This document shows positions 51,793-64,000 of a DNA stretch of 64,000 nt, in pieces. The notes below the pieces were generated by a model, which did not search any database, was not told the origin of the DNA, and worked only from the letters and a program-made list of their open reading frames with translations. A program made the translations under genes and the position numbers. Location: NCBI GenBank assembly GCA_028023455.1, contig JAQFVV010006732.1:250001-314000 (forward strand). Reading direction: 5' to 3'. The first letter of the stretch is position 1. Every line of letters starts with the position of its first letter. The stretch is from Epiperipatus broadwayi (Eukaryota; Onychophora; Udeonychophora; Euonychophora; Peripatidae).

Positions 51793-52439
51793 TATTTTTT
51801 AAATACTTACATATTAATTACTGGCATATGAGTACAACTGCCATTATTTATTGTATATTGTAATTCATGGTCCAAAGACCAGAGATAATTTATAATACTC
51901 ATCATAAATATTTGAACAAATATTTGCTTATTATTAAATATTTTATATACATACTTGGTTTGATTGTTTATTATTTATTAATTAGTTTTAAATATTCATG
52001 CTGACTGTTTGTATTGGCAACCCAAATATACATATGTGAATTTATTCAGAAATATCTGTCATCATTTTATCAATATTAGTTAGTGTCAGATAAGTGGTCT
52101 CAGTAATTGTCACATCTGTTGAACTAGTTCCTGGTGCATAGTCTCATGTGCTGTCAATATATATTATCCTTTAGATTTTGGTCTGAGCTCATGAATTGGG
52201 TATGAATTCAGTTTGGTCTTTGATATAATTATTTGGTTTGACTGGGTTTGAAGTCCAGTTTTGTGGGTTCAGGTTGTGGAGAATGTATTTTGACCAGTAG
52301 AATACTGTAGTGGAATTTTTTGCAAATATGTAAATGATGTTCAGTAGAAATCTGCCATAGTTGACATATACAATAATTATATTATTTTTTATGAACAGGA
52401 TTTTAAAATCATCTAGATCGATTTCTTTGTTGATCAGTA

Positions 52440-53110
52440 GATGCATCTCACAAGATGTGGTCTGTCTGATTGCTAATTTGCAATAACCAAATTTCCCAGC
52501 ATTTCTTCGATCTTATGATTGGAACCCCAGTGGAATTTTATTTCTCCAATTAAATGAACATTTTGTGAATTTTGCTTAATCCAGTCATTAATTGCATAAA
52601 ATCTATTTAGTGAATTAAGCCCCTTACATTGATTCCCACAATTTTCAAAAATATTTATTTGCTTTTATTTCTAAATATTTGGAGATTGAAATCATTATTT
52701 CCATTTTACAAAGATGCCCTCTGGTATTTCTTTTAATGTCCAGCCTTTTGTTTTCTGGGACTATTTTTTCAGGTCTTGTAGGTCTATCAGGAAAGTCATC
52801 TGGTTTATTTTCACATATATCTTTTGAAGGTGCAATTTTATCTAAAGGTCTCTGATCAAATGCTTGATCATTTTCTTTTGTACTTTCTTTTGATTTAGCT
52901 TTAGAGTTTCCAGGGTTGTTTTCTTTCTATTGTTTGTCCTTTTTCCTGTTCTGTTTCACGTTGATTTCATGTCTTGTACACCTGTTTCACTGTAAACAGT
53001 GTTCTGCTCCTGTATTTCATCATCAACAGAGTTATTTTTACAAAATACTATCTTTTATAATTATTAAAATAGAAATGTTTTCACTTACATTTTTTAAAAA
53101 AAATTGTTTC
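52440..53110 (-). pseudogene. LINE fragment: start of an AP-endonuclease-type ORF and upstream coding
   Basis: On the - strand two frames, joined by a shift near 52630, read KIVGINVRGL and GLNSLNRFYAINDWIKQNS...LIGEIKFHWGSN. This has the pattern of the first strand and helix of the exo-endo-phosphatase domain of non-LTR retrotransposons (I-x-N-V-R-G-L...W-hydrophobic-K...E). Upstream (about 52950-52690) another open stretch, KSKESTKENDQAFDQRPLDK and RPTRPEKIVPENKR, has coding-like composition. The fragment is short, with no RT nearby. The family (L1/Tx1-like rather than the RTE copy at 56.5-59.7 kb) is a guess. Confidence 0.4.
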
Positions 53111-53987
53111 ATCCTTTAAAATGCATTAAGAAACTGGAAGTAATATTGAACTGGAAATATTAATTATTATGGTTGTGATACTTTGTCAAACAGTAATAGT
53201 TCTGAATGATTGTCATAACTTAATAAAAAAAAAATGCAATTTTCAATTTTTAAAAAAAATATTTCTTAGAATTGTTATGACGTTATTGTAATTAATTTAG
53301 ATTTAAAATAATAATTTATTCAATGAATATTTTGTTAATTTTTCTTTACAATAGCATTAAAACAAATAAACAATAAAAATAAAACTGTTGTTTTCATTAT
53401 ACATTTCACACATATATATTTTATATTTGAAAAGGTAAAATATGATTTTAAAAATTGTTTAAATTCGTAAACTTAAATTTGCAAGAGATAAATCCAATTT
53501 AATTATTCATAATATTGGATAAAAGTTTTAACATTAAAATTAAAGTATTGAACTATTTATTTCAAAGTTTTATTTGGAGTTGGTGGATAAACATTAAAGT
53601 GTAAGATGGTTAAGTGGGTCTTAATTGAGGAACAATCCTACAATATATACTTCAAAAAGTCTCTCTCCATATATTTCATTGTTGAAGTCAAATATAATAA
53701 TTAATAAGCATTTATAATCATAGTTTTAAACCAAAAAGTTGTAATAGATCATTTCTAGAAATAGTTTCATTATCCTAAATATTCTGAGGATTATAGAATC
53801 AAGAAAATGTTATGGCTAAAATGAGATAGTTAAAGTATTCTGAACTTTTCAAAGTTACTTGGTGTTCTTCTGTATTAATGGAAGTCAATACAGATGATAT
53901 TTTAAGCCATAGTTAGTCTGTTTTGTTATAACTATTCACAACAAACATATACACTATTTTAGATATGATAGTTCAATTCACAAACAC
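53111..53987. other. Non-coding, no recognised element
   Basis: AT-rich sequence with poly-A and poly-T runs. Nothing is recognised. Confidence 0.5.
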
Positions 53988-54000
53988 ATACTAGTTTTTA

Positions 54001-55231
54001 TAATGTAATAACTGAAACACAGGCTTGTTATATACCTGTGGCTATATATATGTAATATAGGGTATATGAGCACAGACTTTCACACCACCCACCTCTCTCC
54101 ACTCTATCTAATAACACTGATACACCTAAACACATATATGCTGAAAAGATAAATAATCACCAATATACGTATTTCATGCTAAACCAGCAATCATCAGTTG
54201 GTCCAGACTATCATCTTTACACACATATATAGTATAAGTGCTCAGATGTATATTAAGATAGACTATCCTCATAGTTTAATGGACAGGCTTCAATCCACTC
54301 CACACTCCAACTCTTCAACTGTCCATCCAATTGAAAATCTGATGATGGAATGCTCAAAGGCCACCCTGAGGCCGAGATTATTGTCACACCCATGTTGACC
54401 TAAGGTCAATCTGAACCCCACATGTACAGGACATAATCTATTTAATACATATGCAAGGATGGGCAGACATCTCTATAATGTAATAACGGTTGAAGAGTTG
54501 GAGTGTGGAGTGGATTGAAGCCTGTCCATTAAACTATGAGGATAGTCTATCTTAATATATATCTGAGCACTTAAACTATATATGTGTGTAAAGATGATAG
54601 TCTGGACCAACTGATGATTGCTGGTTTAGCATGAAATACATATATTGGTGATTATTTATCTTTTCAGCATATATGTGTTTAGGTGTATCAGTGTTATTAG
54701 ATAGAGTGGAGAGAGGTGGGTGGTGTGAAAGTCTGTGCTCATATACCCTATATTACATATATATAGCCACAGGTATATAACAAGCCTGGGTTTCAGTTAT
54801 TACATTATAGAGATGTCTGCCCATCCTTGCATATGTATTAAATGGATTATGTCCTGTACATGTGGGGTTCAGATTGACCTTAGGTCAACATGGGTGTGAC
54901 AATAATCTCGGCCTCAGGGTGGCCTTTGAGCATTCCATCATCAGATTTTCAATTGGATGGATGGTTGAAGAGTTGGAGTGTGGAGTGGATTGAAGCCTGT
55001 CCATTAAACTATGAGGATAGTCTATCTTAATATATATCTGAGCACTTATACTATATATGTGTGTAAAGATGATAGTCTGGACCAACTGATGATTGCTGGT
55101 TTAGCATGAAATACGTATATTGGTGATTATTTATCTTTTCAGCATATATGTGTTTAGGTGTATCAGTGTTATTAGATAGAGTGGAGAGAGGTGGGTGGTG
55201 TGAAAGTCTGTGCTCATATACCCTATATTAT
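54001..55231. repeat. Palindromic array of ~477-bp satellite units, bounded by a 13-bp direct repeat
   Basis: One full unit in one orientation (54001-54487) is followed by about 1.6 units inverted (54488-55231). The landmark GGTTGAAGAGTTGGAGTG occurs at 54488 and 54965 (477-bp period) and inverted near 54320. The copies are almost identical. The array is flanked by exact copies of ATACTAGTTTTTA (53988-54000 and 55232-55244), so it seems to have been inserted as a block with target duplication. It contains no transposase or RT frame. A 66-codon frame recurs in each unit only because the units are copies. Confidence 0.88.
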
Positions 55232-55436
55232 ATACTAGTTTTTAATTTTTTTGCACTTTAGAACCTTTCAAGAGACAAAACAAAAGCTATGCATATGTGA
55301 TTCTCTGTTCTAGACTTTGAGAATAAATACAATAACTTTATTCTAATCAATTTCAAGTTAATTACATATCATGCACAAGTAGAATAAATTATAATGGTCC
55401 AGGAAGCTTTATTATTTTAGTGTAAAAAGTGCATAT

Positions 55437-56456
55437 CATATATATATATATAATTAAAACAAGTTATAAATTTTGTAACTTGCTTTTAAGCTTGACTTTT
55501 ATGATCATTAGATGGAGCTTACCACTAGCTCTAAACAAGTATTGTTTTTGTAAATGCCGAAAGAGACAGAATTCAAAATCTCTATCATTTTTCTCCACCT
55601 CCAGAACAGCTGCTTTCGAGGTTATTGGCTCATGTCAGTGAAGGACTGGGATATTAGAAGCTAGATCTAAATTAAGTTATAAATTACAAAATTTATAACT
55701 TGTTTTAATTATTATAAGTGTAGCTTTGAGGGTTTTTACAATGCTGTATATTGCAGAGGCTTTTACTATATGGTGAAACTGAACTGAATTCAGACACATA
55801 TAGCTATCTAGTTTGTTAATCTGAGTTTGAAGACATTTATGTGTCTGATAATTCATACTTTCAAATTAATAAAAATGTGTTTGACAACTGCTTACATTAG
55901 AGTTAGTAATTTAGATCTATTTTCTAGTATCCCAGCCCTTCACTGATATGAGCCAATAAGCTCGAAACCAGATGGTCTAAAGATGGGGAAAAACGATAGA
56001 AATTTTGAATTCTATCTCTTTCAGTGCTTATAAAAACAAAGCTTGTTTATAGCTACTGGTAATCTCCCTCTAGTGATCATAAAATGCAAGCTTAAAAGCA
56101 AGTTACAAAATTTATAACTTGTTTTAATCATTATAAGTATATCTTTGAAGGTTTTGCAATGCTATGTATTGCAGATGATTTTACTATATGGTGAAACTGA
56201 ACTGAATTCAGACCCATATAGCTATCTAGTTTGATAAGCTGAGTTTGAAGACGTTTACATGTATGATAAATTAATGCTTTTAAATTGATAGAAACGTGTT
56301 TGATAAGTGCAGACTTTAGATTTAGTAATTTAGATCTAGTTTCTAGTATCCCAGCCTTTCACTGATGTGAGTCAATAAGCTCGAAAGCAGCTTGGCTGGA
56401 GGAGGGAGAAAATGATAGAGATTTTCAATTCTATCTCTGGTAAGTTCCATCTAGTG

Positions 56457-56460
<4 letters not shown>
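55437..56460. repeat. Second head-to-head array of the ~420-bp repeat family
   Basis: One part-unit in forward orientation (55437-55690) is followed by inverted units (55690-56460). GCAGAGGCTTTTACTATATGG at about 55755 recurs near 56172 as GCAGATGATTTTACTATATGG (~417-bp period). The motifs CTAGATCTAA, ATAGCTATCT and GGTAATCTCC/GGAGCTTACC are shared with 8455-9890, with more divergence here. The array starts after one AT tract (55438-55451) and ends at another (56460-56506). Confidence 0.8.

Positions 56461-56506
<46 letters not shown>
56460..56506. repeat. (AT)n microsatellite
   Basis: A pure AT tract between the end of the 420-bp array and the 5' end of the LINE. Confidence 0.97.
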
Positions 56507-56508
<2 letters not shown>

Positions 56509-57650
56509 TTCAGAAAGGAGTTTTCTATTAACTGAAAGAAGACCCTTTGATTCTTTTTGGAGGACTTAAAGAAACCGAGCAAGGCAAATTCCTAATATCC
56601 ACTCCATACATTCTTGTTGTTGCAGCTGTTATTACTATGTGATTATTCATATAATATACAAACATGGATGGGCTGCTTACCAACATGCATTAGCCAGCAT
56701 GGTGAGTTTATTGGCTTTTTACCTCCGAGTTTAAGAATATTTTTTCAATATATACAATCATGACAGACAAAAATAAATCATGGCGCTTATTCCCAGGAGG
56801 CTGTAAAATCACTAACCAAGGCAGCAGTTGGTGGCCAAAGGAGAAGGCTGCTATGAATCCACTGATTGTGGACACAGGCTGCCATTTGATGATGACTTTT
56901 TATTTAGGTACTTACAACTGCAGATCACTTTCAAGTGAAGGAATATTGTAAGAGTTAGAAAAAAACTGTCTTATATTAAATGGGACATTATTGGACTTTG
57001 TAAAGTTAGAAGAAAAGGTGAAGAAACAATTGATTTAAAAAGTGGACATATACTCTATTATAAAGGCACAAATATTGGAAATACAAGTGGAGTAGGATTC
57101 ATTATAAATAAAAAATGGAAGAACAACATTGTGGAGATTGATGGTGTATCAGACAAAGTGGCAAGATTAGTTTTACAACTTAATAGCAGATACCAAATGC
57201 AGATAATTCATATTTATGCCCCAACAAGTTCTCATAGTGATGAAATTATAGAAGATTTTTATATGGATGTACAAAAGGCTTTTGATCAGAGTAAACAACA
57301 TTTTAAAATTGTTATGGGAGACATTAACGCTAGAATTAGTAAACAAATGAAAGATGAAAATGCTGTAGGTAATTTTGGCTATGATAATAGAAATGAAAGA
57401 GGACATAGACTTGTGGAGTTTGCAGAAAAAAGAAAAACTTTATATTATGAATTCTTTTTTTGAGGAAAATGTTTAAAGGAAATGGACAGGTACAGCAGAA
57501 TTGGATTATATTTTGACTAACAGAAAATACATATTTCAAGATTGTAATGTTCTTAATAAATTTAACACATGAAGTGATCATCAATTAGTAAAATGTAAGA
57601 TACAAGTTATTGCAAAACTAGAGAGACAAAAATTATTAAGAAAAACAATA
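56507..57650 (+). pseudogene. RTE-like LINE: apurinic-type endonuclease half
   Basis: The ordered endonuclease motifs are visible across three frames: GTYNCRSLSSEG (about 56907), a GLCKVRRKGEE-like stretch after a shift (about 56995), IIHIYAPTSSHSDE (57203), KIVMGDINARI (57310), GNERG-like NRNERGHRLVEFA (57390), DYILTN (57508) and SDHQLV (57573). The catalytic Asp/Asn pair GDINA and the SDH histidine remain. The enzyme would nick target DNA for target-primed reverse transcription. At least three frameshifts or stops (near 56950, 57450 and 57570) kill it. Related proteins are often misannotated as craniofacial development protein 2-like. Confidence 0.85.
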
Positions 57651-59661
57651 TTTACAGTTGATATTCCTAATCTTCAGAAACATTCTAATGAATTTAAATT
57701 AGAACTTACAAATCGGTTTCAAGTATTAGTAGATTTTGAACGTGATTCAGATTTGAATGACATTAAAAGAATAATAAGCGATACATTTTTAAAAACTGCA
57801 ACTTGAAGATAGCTGGTAAAAAAAAGCAACAATTGACCAATAAAATTTCTACTGAGACTAGAGAATTTATGAAAAAAAAGAAGAAATATGAGGATATACA
57901 ACAATGATGCATTAAAAAGGATTGAATATCTCGAATTTTGTAAAATGGTGTGAAAAAGAGTTGAAAATGATATAAGAAAGTATAATTGTGAACTAGCAAA
58001 CAAAGCTGTAGAACAGAATAAAAGTCTAAAGAATGTAAAACAACATTTTGGTATTGGTAGGAAATTTATATCTGCAATAAGAAAAAAACGATGGCATTAT
58101 TACTAAAAAGAGAGATGACATCATAAAATGTGTAGAAGACTTCTATCAATAATTATATAGTAATAAAGAACAAGAGACTCCTATACATATTACGTCTTCC
58201 GAATTGCCGAATTTTGAATGAGGAAGTGAGACATGCAATTAAATTTATGAAGAAAGGGAAGGCTCCAGGTAATGATAAAATTGTAATTAATATATTAAAA
58301 GAAGCAAATGAAGACATATAATTTTTTTTGCAAAGTTATATACCAAATGTCTAAATGATAAAGATGTACCATTAATATTTAAAAAAGGTGATAAAGAAGA
58401 CATTAGAAATTGCAGACCTATCAGTCTTTTATCAGTTTTATATAAAATGTTTACTAAGATAATTTCAATTCGTCTACAGAAAACCCTGGATTTTCACCAA
58501 CCAAGAGAACAAGCTGGATTTAAAAGTGGTTTTAGTACAGTAGATCATATCCAGGTATTGAGAGAAATTATAGAAAGGACAAATGAATATGAGTTGCCAT
58601 TATGCTTATAATTTGAAGACTATGAAAAGGCATTTCATTCTATAAACATTTCTTCAGTGATTAAAGCATTGGATCATCAAGGTGTAGATCCAGGTTATTG
58701 TCATATTTTGAAGAATATTCATAAAATTGCAACAGCAACAATTAGATTACTTAATGATAGTAGGAAAATCAACATTGAAAAGGGTGTAAAACAGGGTACT
58801 CTATATCTCCAAAACTTTTTACAGCAGTGCTACAAGAAGTATTTTGTGGATTAAAATGGGAATCTAAAGGAGTGAAAGTAAATGGAGATTATTTAAGTCA
58901 TTTAGATTTTACAGATGGTGTAGTTGTATTTACAAATAATGCTTTAGAACTACAGGAAATATTGCAGGAGTTATTAGATGAAAGTAGGACTAAAGATAAA
59001 TGTTAAAAAGATTAAAGTAATGGTTAATGGATTTTCTCAAAATATGAAAATAAAGATTGATTATGATGAGTTAGAAGTTAACAGTCACATATACCTTGGT
59101 CAGATTATTAATACAGTTGGAAACATAATGGATGAAATTAATCATAGAATTAAACTTGGTTGGAGTGGTTTTGGTAGAAATAACTTGATACTAAAAGGAA
59201 ATATGCCTATGTGGTTGAAAAAGAAGGTTTTTAATAAATGTGTTTTGCCAGTTCTTACTTATAAATCTAAGACTTGGACACTTAATAGAAGAGCAATACA
59301 AAGACTTCAGACCACTCAAAGATGTATGGAGAGATGCATGTTGGGAATAACAAGAAGGGATCGAAAACACAATGTATGGGTAAGACAGCAAACAGGTGTT
59401 ACTGACCTCATTGAAAAAATTAAAAGACTGAAATGGAGTTGGGTTGGACATATTGTTAGAAGAGATTATAACAGATGGACAATTGGAATTTTAAACTGGA
59501 TTCCAAGAGATTGTAAAACACCCAGAAAGAGTCCACATGTGACAAGGGTGGATGAAATAAGAAAGTGTGCAAGGGTGATGTGGAGAAAAGAAACTAAAGA
59601 GAGGAAAAAATGGATTGAACCTGGAGAAACCTTCATCCTGCAGTGGATTGATAATGGTTGA
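57651..59661 (+). pseudogene. RTE-like LINE: reverse transcriptase and C-terminal domain
   Basis: Visible RT blocks are KKGKAPGNDKI (about 58248), RNCRPISLLSVLYK (58407), QREQAGFKSGFST (58505), KGVKQGT (58784) and HLDFTDGVVVF (58900). In the last block the usual FADD box reads FTDG, so the second catalytic Asp is lost. The C-terminal part (58978-59661, 227 codons open) has YIYLGQIIN, LGWSGFGR, VLPVLTYKSKTWTL, RCMERCMLGI, RLKWSWVGHIVRR and the final ILQWIDNG. Several stops and shifts occur before 58980. It ends in (TGA)4 followed by (AT)n, agreeing with the short tandem-repeat tails of RTE-clade elements. Confidence 0.88.
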
Positions 59662-59667
59662 TGATGA

Positions 59668-61985
<2,318 letters not shown>

Positions 61986-64000
61986 ACTATCTGCATTTAC
62001 AAAACAATAAATAAAATCCACTGATAATTTTAAAACAATCTAGCTGTTCCATAAGAAAAGTCTGTCCACTTCATCATTCTGTATGCTTAATCATATATAA
62101 TCTAATCAGACAATATTTGAATATCCCAACATGAAAATTTTAAAAGAATCACATAATTATTTGTTATTATGTTGGATTGTATCACTAATATAAAAAAAAA
62201 TATTGTATGCATATTTTCAAATCAATCCTATCTCATAATGTTTTTTAAAATGTTGTATGAAAATGCGTTACATATAATTAAAACTTTTATACTTCATTCT
62301 TACTATCCATAGATGATCTAAAGAAAACTAAAATATACATTATAAATTATTAATAGTCATTATTATTACCAAAATAACCTTTATCTGGTCATCATATTCA
62401 GTAGGCTTCTTCATCCACTAGATACCGATCATTGCAAACATAAAGAAATATACATTCATACACTTTATTTTAAAATATATTCTTATCTAAATTATTAGAT
62501 TATTCTATTATAAAATTTTATATCATCAACAAATTAATGTTTTATGTTTTCCTAATCTTATAAAAAAAATTTAGATTTAAACTAGGTTAATAGAATAAAA
62601 GGAATCAAAACTATAATTACATATTTTCTTGACAATAGTTCCTGATAAGTCCAAAATGTTTATCATTTTCTCTAGAGTTTTAAAATGTTCTCCTCCAAGC
62701 GCGTTAAAGTTTAAAAATAAAAATAGATATTAATCCATTTAGTAAAATTTATAGAAAATAATCCTTGGTTTTAGTATTTAGGATGATAATTATTAAATCA
62801 TAATATTAATTAATGCCGTGAAATTTCTTCAATATTCTCTGCCAATATTCTCTGCTGCGTATCCGATGCATCACTCCATCTAATTTAACTGGAAAAATAT
62901 TCGATAAACTTTTAAGTAGTATTTGTATTTTCATGGATCCATCTTTTATTCAACTATATGTTCACTTTTTTATATATGTTTCCGTCTTAATACATTTAAA
63001 CTTTCGTTTGGTATTTTTTATATATCACTTTTTTTAAAAAAAAAAAATTCAAGTACTTTTAAACAAATGTTTTCTAAATACATTTTAAACAATTCTAAGA
63101 CTGGAGGTTTTAATATCAAAAACGCTTCTGTAACATATTCTTCTGGGTTCTTTCTTTAACTCTTGAAAATATTTTTTTTTAAAAATATTACCTTCAGAAA
63201 GGATATAACATTTTACTCCTTTTGATATAATATTATATAGAACGATTCATAAGATATACTTGTCTTATTACTATTTTAAAAAATAAATCTTGGATAAACT
63301 TATCTAAATAATAATGCGTCTCCAATTTTTCCCTTTTAAACAGAAAATAACTTTGCACTGTATCAGTATAATGTACGTACTATGATTTTTATGCACTAGA
63401 ATAGTTCTCCGGTGAAGCACTAATAAAGCTGTATCAAAATATTCCAAAAACATTTTTATATTATTAGAATTTATATGCATTTTATTCTACAGTATATCCA
63501 TCTTTTCATTGCGAGGTTTAGGTCAAATTTCAGATAAAATAATCCTGGTAAGCAAACTGTGAAAACTTAGCAGATCATTTTCACGAAGTTTCAAAAATAT
63601 ATTATATTTTAAACTCTGTTTTGCAAAATCCTTTTTTTAAAATATCAATTAGTTTTTGCAAATAAAACTATAAGAAAGCAGTAAAAAAAATTGACTAAAA
63701 TAAAAATTTTAAAGTACTACCTTTTGATAGCTACTAATATACCTTTCTCTAGTTTCAATACATTATTAATCTCCCCTGATACACCCGTGCAATTCATATT
63801 TATAGTCTGTAAGAATACCTCATTTGATTGGTTGATTCTTACTTTTAGCTTGAGAACAAATTTACATATATTTTTAGTTTTACAGAATTATATTTGAAAA
63901 TAAAAATTTATGACATAATAACTCAAAATATTATTTAAAATATTACTTTCAGATTGATTATTACTTTATCAAAATTATTTAAACATTTAAAATAACTTTT
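61986..64000. other. Non-coding AT-rich sequence
   Basis: No convincing gene, RNA or element termini. Short frames at 62923-63159 and 63691-63897 are rich in Phe, Ile, Leu and Ser, as expected for AT-rich random DNA. Confidence 0.55.

Larger units (their letters stand above)
49205..52303 (+). mobile_element. Old C-family LTR, split by a TIR element
   Basis: Two blocks match the C LTR collinearly. 49205-49560 matches about 10910-11225, with CCAATAATACTTTCAACTCGAT, the TTAGAACTAAAT and TTATTAAT-ATxGA blocks, and GGCTxA-ATTATTAA. 51850-52303 matches about 12110-12504, with ATACTTGGTTT, a GTxTGTxTTGGCAACCC block, GAACTAGTTC-TGG, GAATTCAGTTT and finally TTTTGACCAGTA, equal to C's LTR end TTTTGACCGGTACA. 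The middle is weaker. The copy is considerably diverged, so the C family has long been active here. The TIR element at 50546-51792 lies within it. Confidence 0.7.

Noticed and set aside
54198-54398. A 66-codon frame repeated at 54885-55085 in the satellite units
   Set aside because: It recurs because the units are copies. It has no recognisable domain, and its ends are not set by the repeat.

Overview
This is animal nuclear DNA, very AT-rich, full of (AT)n microsatellites and built mostly from transposable elements. There are no operons or bacterial signals. The element types (Ty3/Gypsy LTR retrotransposons, an RTE-like LINE with an apurinic-type endonuclease, TIR elements, palindromic satellite arrays) and a degenerate TTAGGG-like minisatellite fit an invertebrate metazoan such as a cephalopod or other mollusc, a cnidarian or an arthropod; the sequence alone does not let me choose. 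I see no intact host gene. One 95-bp exon-like segment (38361-38455) is the only host-type coding candidate.

The core of the window (9.9-37 kb) is a nested set of related LTR retrotransposons with unusually long LTRs (2.4-2.9 kb). Element C (9891-17527, + strand) has two ~99% identical LTRs around a 2.4-kb interior with one coiled-coil, Gag-like ORF. Element A (17707-36930, - strand) has diverged LTRs around a decayed gag-PR-RT-RH-IN set; it is the pol-bearing member. Element B (20386-28072, + strand) is nested in A between A's integrase and A's polypurine tract; it has two near-identical LTRs and a 2.36-kb interior with a repetitive coiled-coil ORF followed by a basic ORF in the -1 frame. 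B and C carry no pol, so they look like non-autonomous partners of an A-like element. LTR ends are shared (TG...CCGGT-ACA), leaders start with a TGGC-type primer-binding-like motif, and B, C and one end of A abut (AT)n tracts.

To the right, element D (about 37.0-42.0 kb, + strand) is a broken relative of A with an internal pol deletion and a 2.9-kb interruption that holds the exon candidate. Element E (42797-48465, - strand) is a separate, more conventional Ty3/Gypsy element with a perfect 5-bp target duplication and nearly complete but interrupted gag-pol. From 49.2 to 52.3 kb lies an old C-family LTR split by a 1.25-kb TIR element (50546-51792) that carries the TTAGGG-like array. A LINE fragment (52.4-53.1 kb), a palindromic ~477-bp satellite array bounded by a 13-bp direct repeat (54001-55231), a palindromic ~420-bp repeat array, and a decayed RTE-like LINE (56.5-59.67 kb) follow. 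The outer flanks (3.6-5.8 and 59.8-62.0 kb) are two old copies of one ~2.2-kb repeat, each starting just after a ~100-bp (AT)n tract.

The elements interact mainly by insertion into each other. The inferred order is D and A older, then B into A; C and B have the youngest LTR pairs. Differences between C's LTRs are strongly concentrated at CpG/TpG, suggesting these repeats are cytosine-methylated in the germ line.
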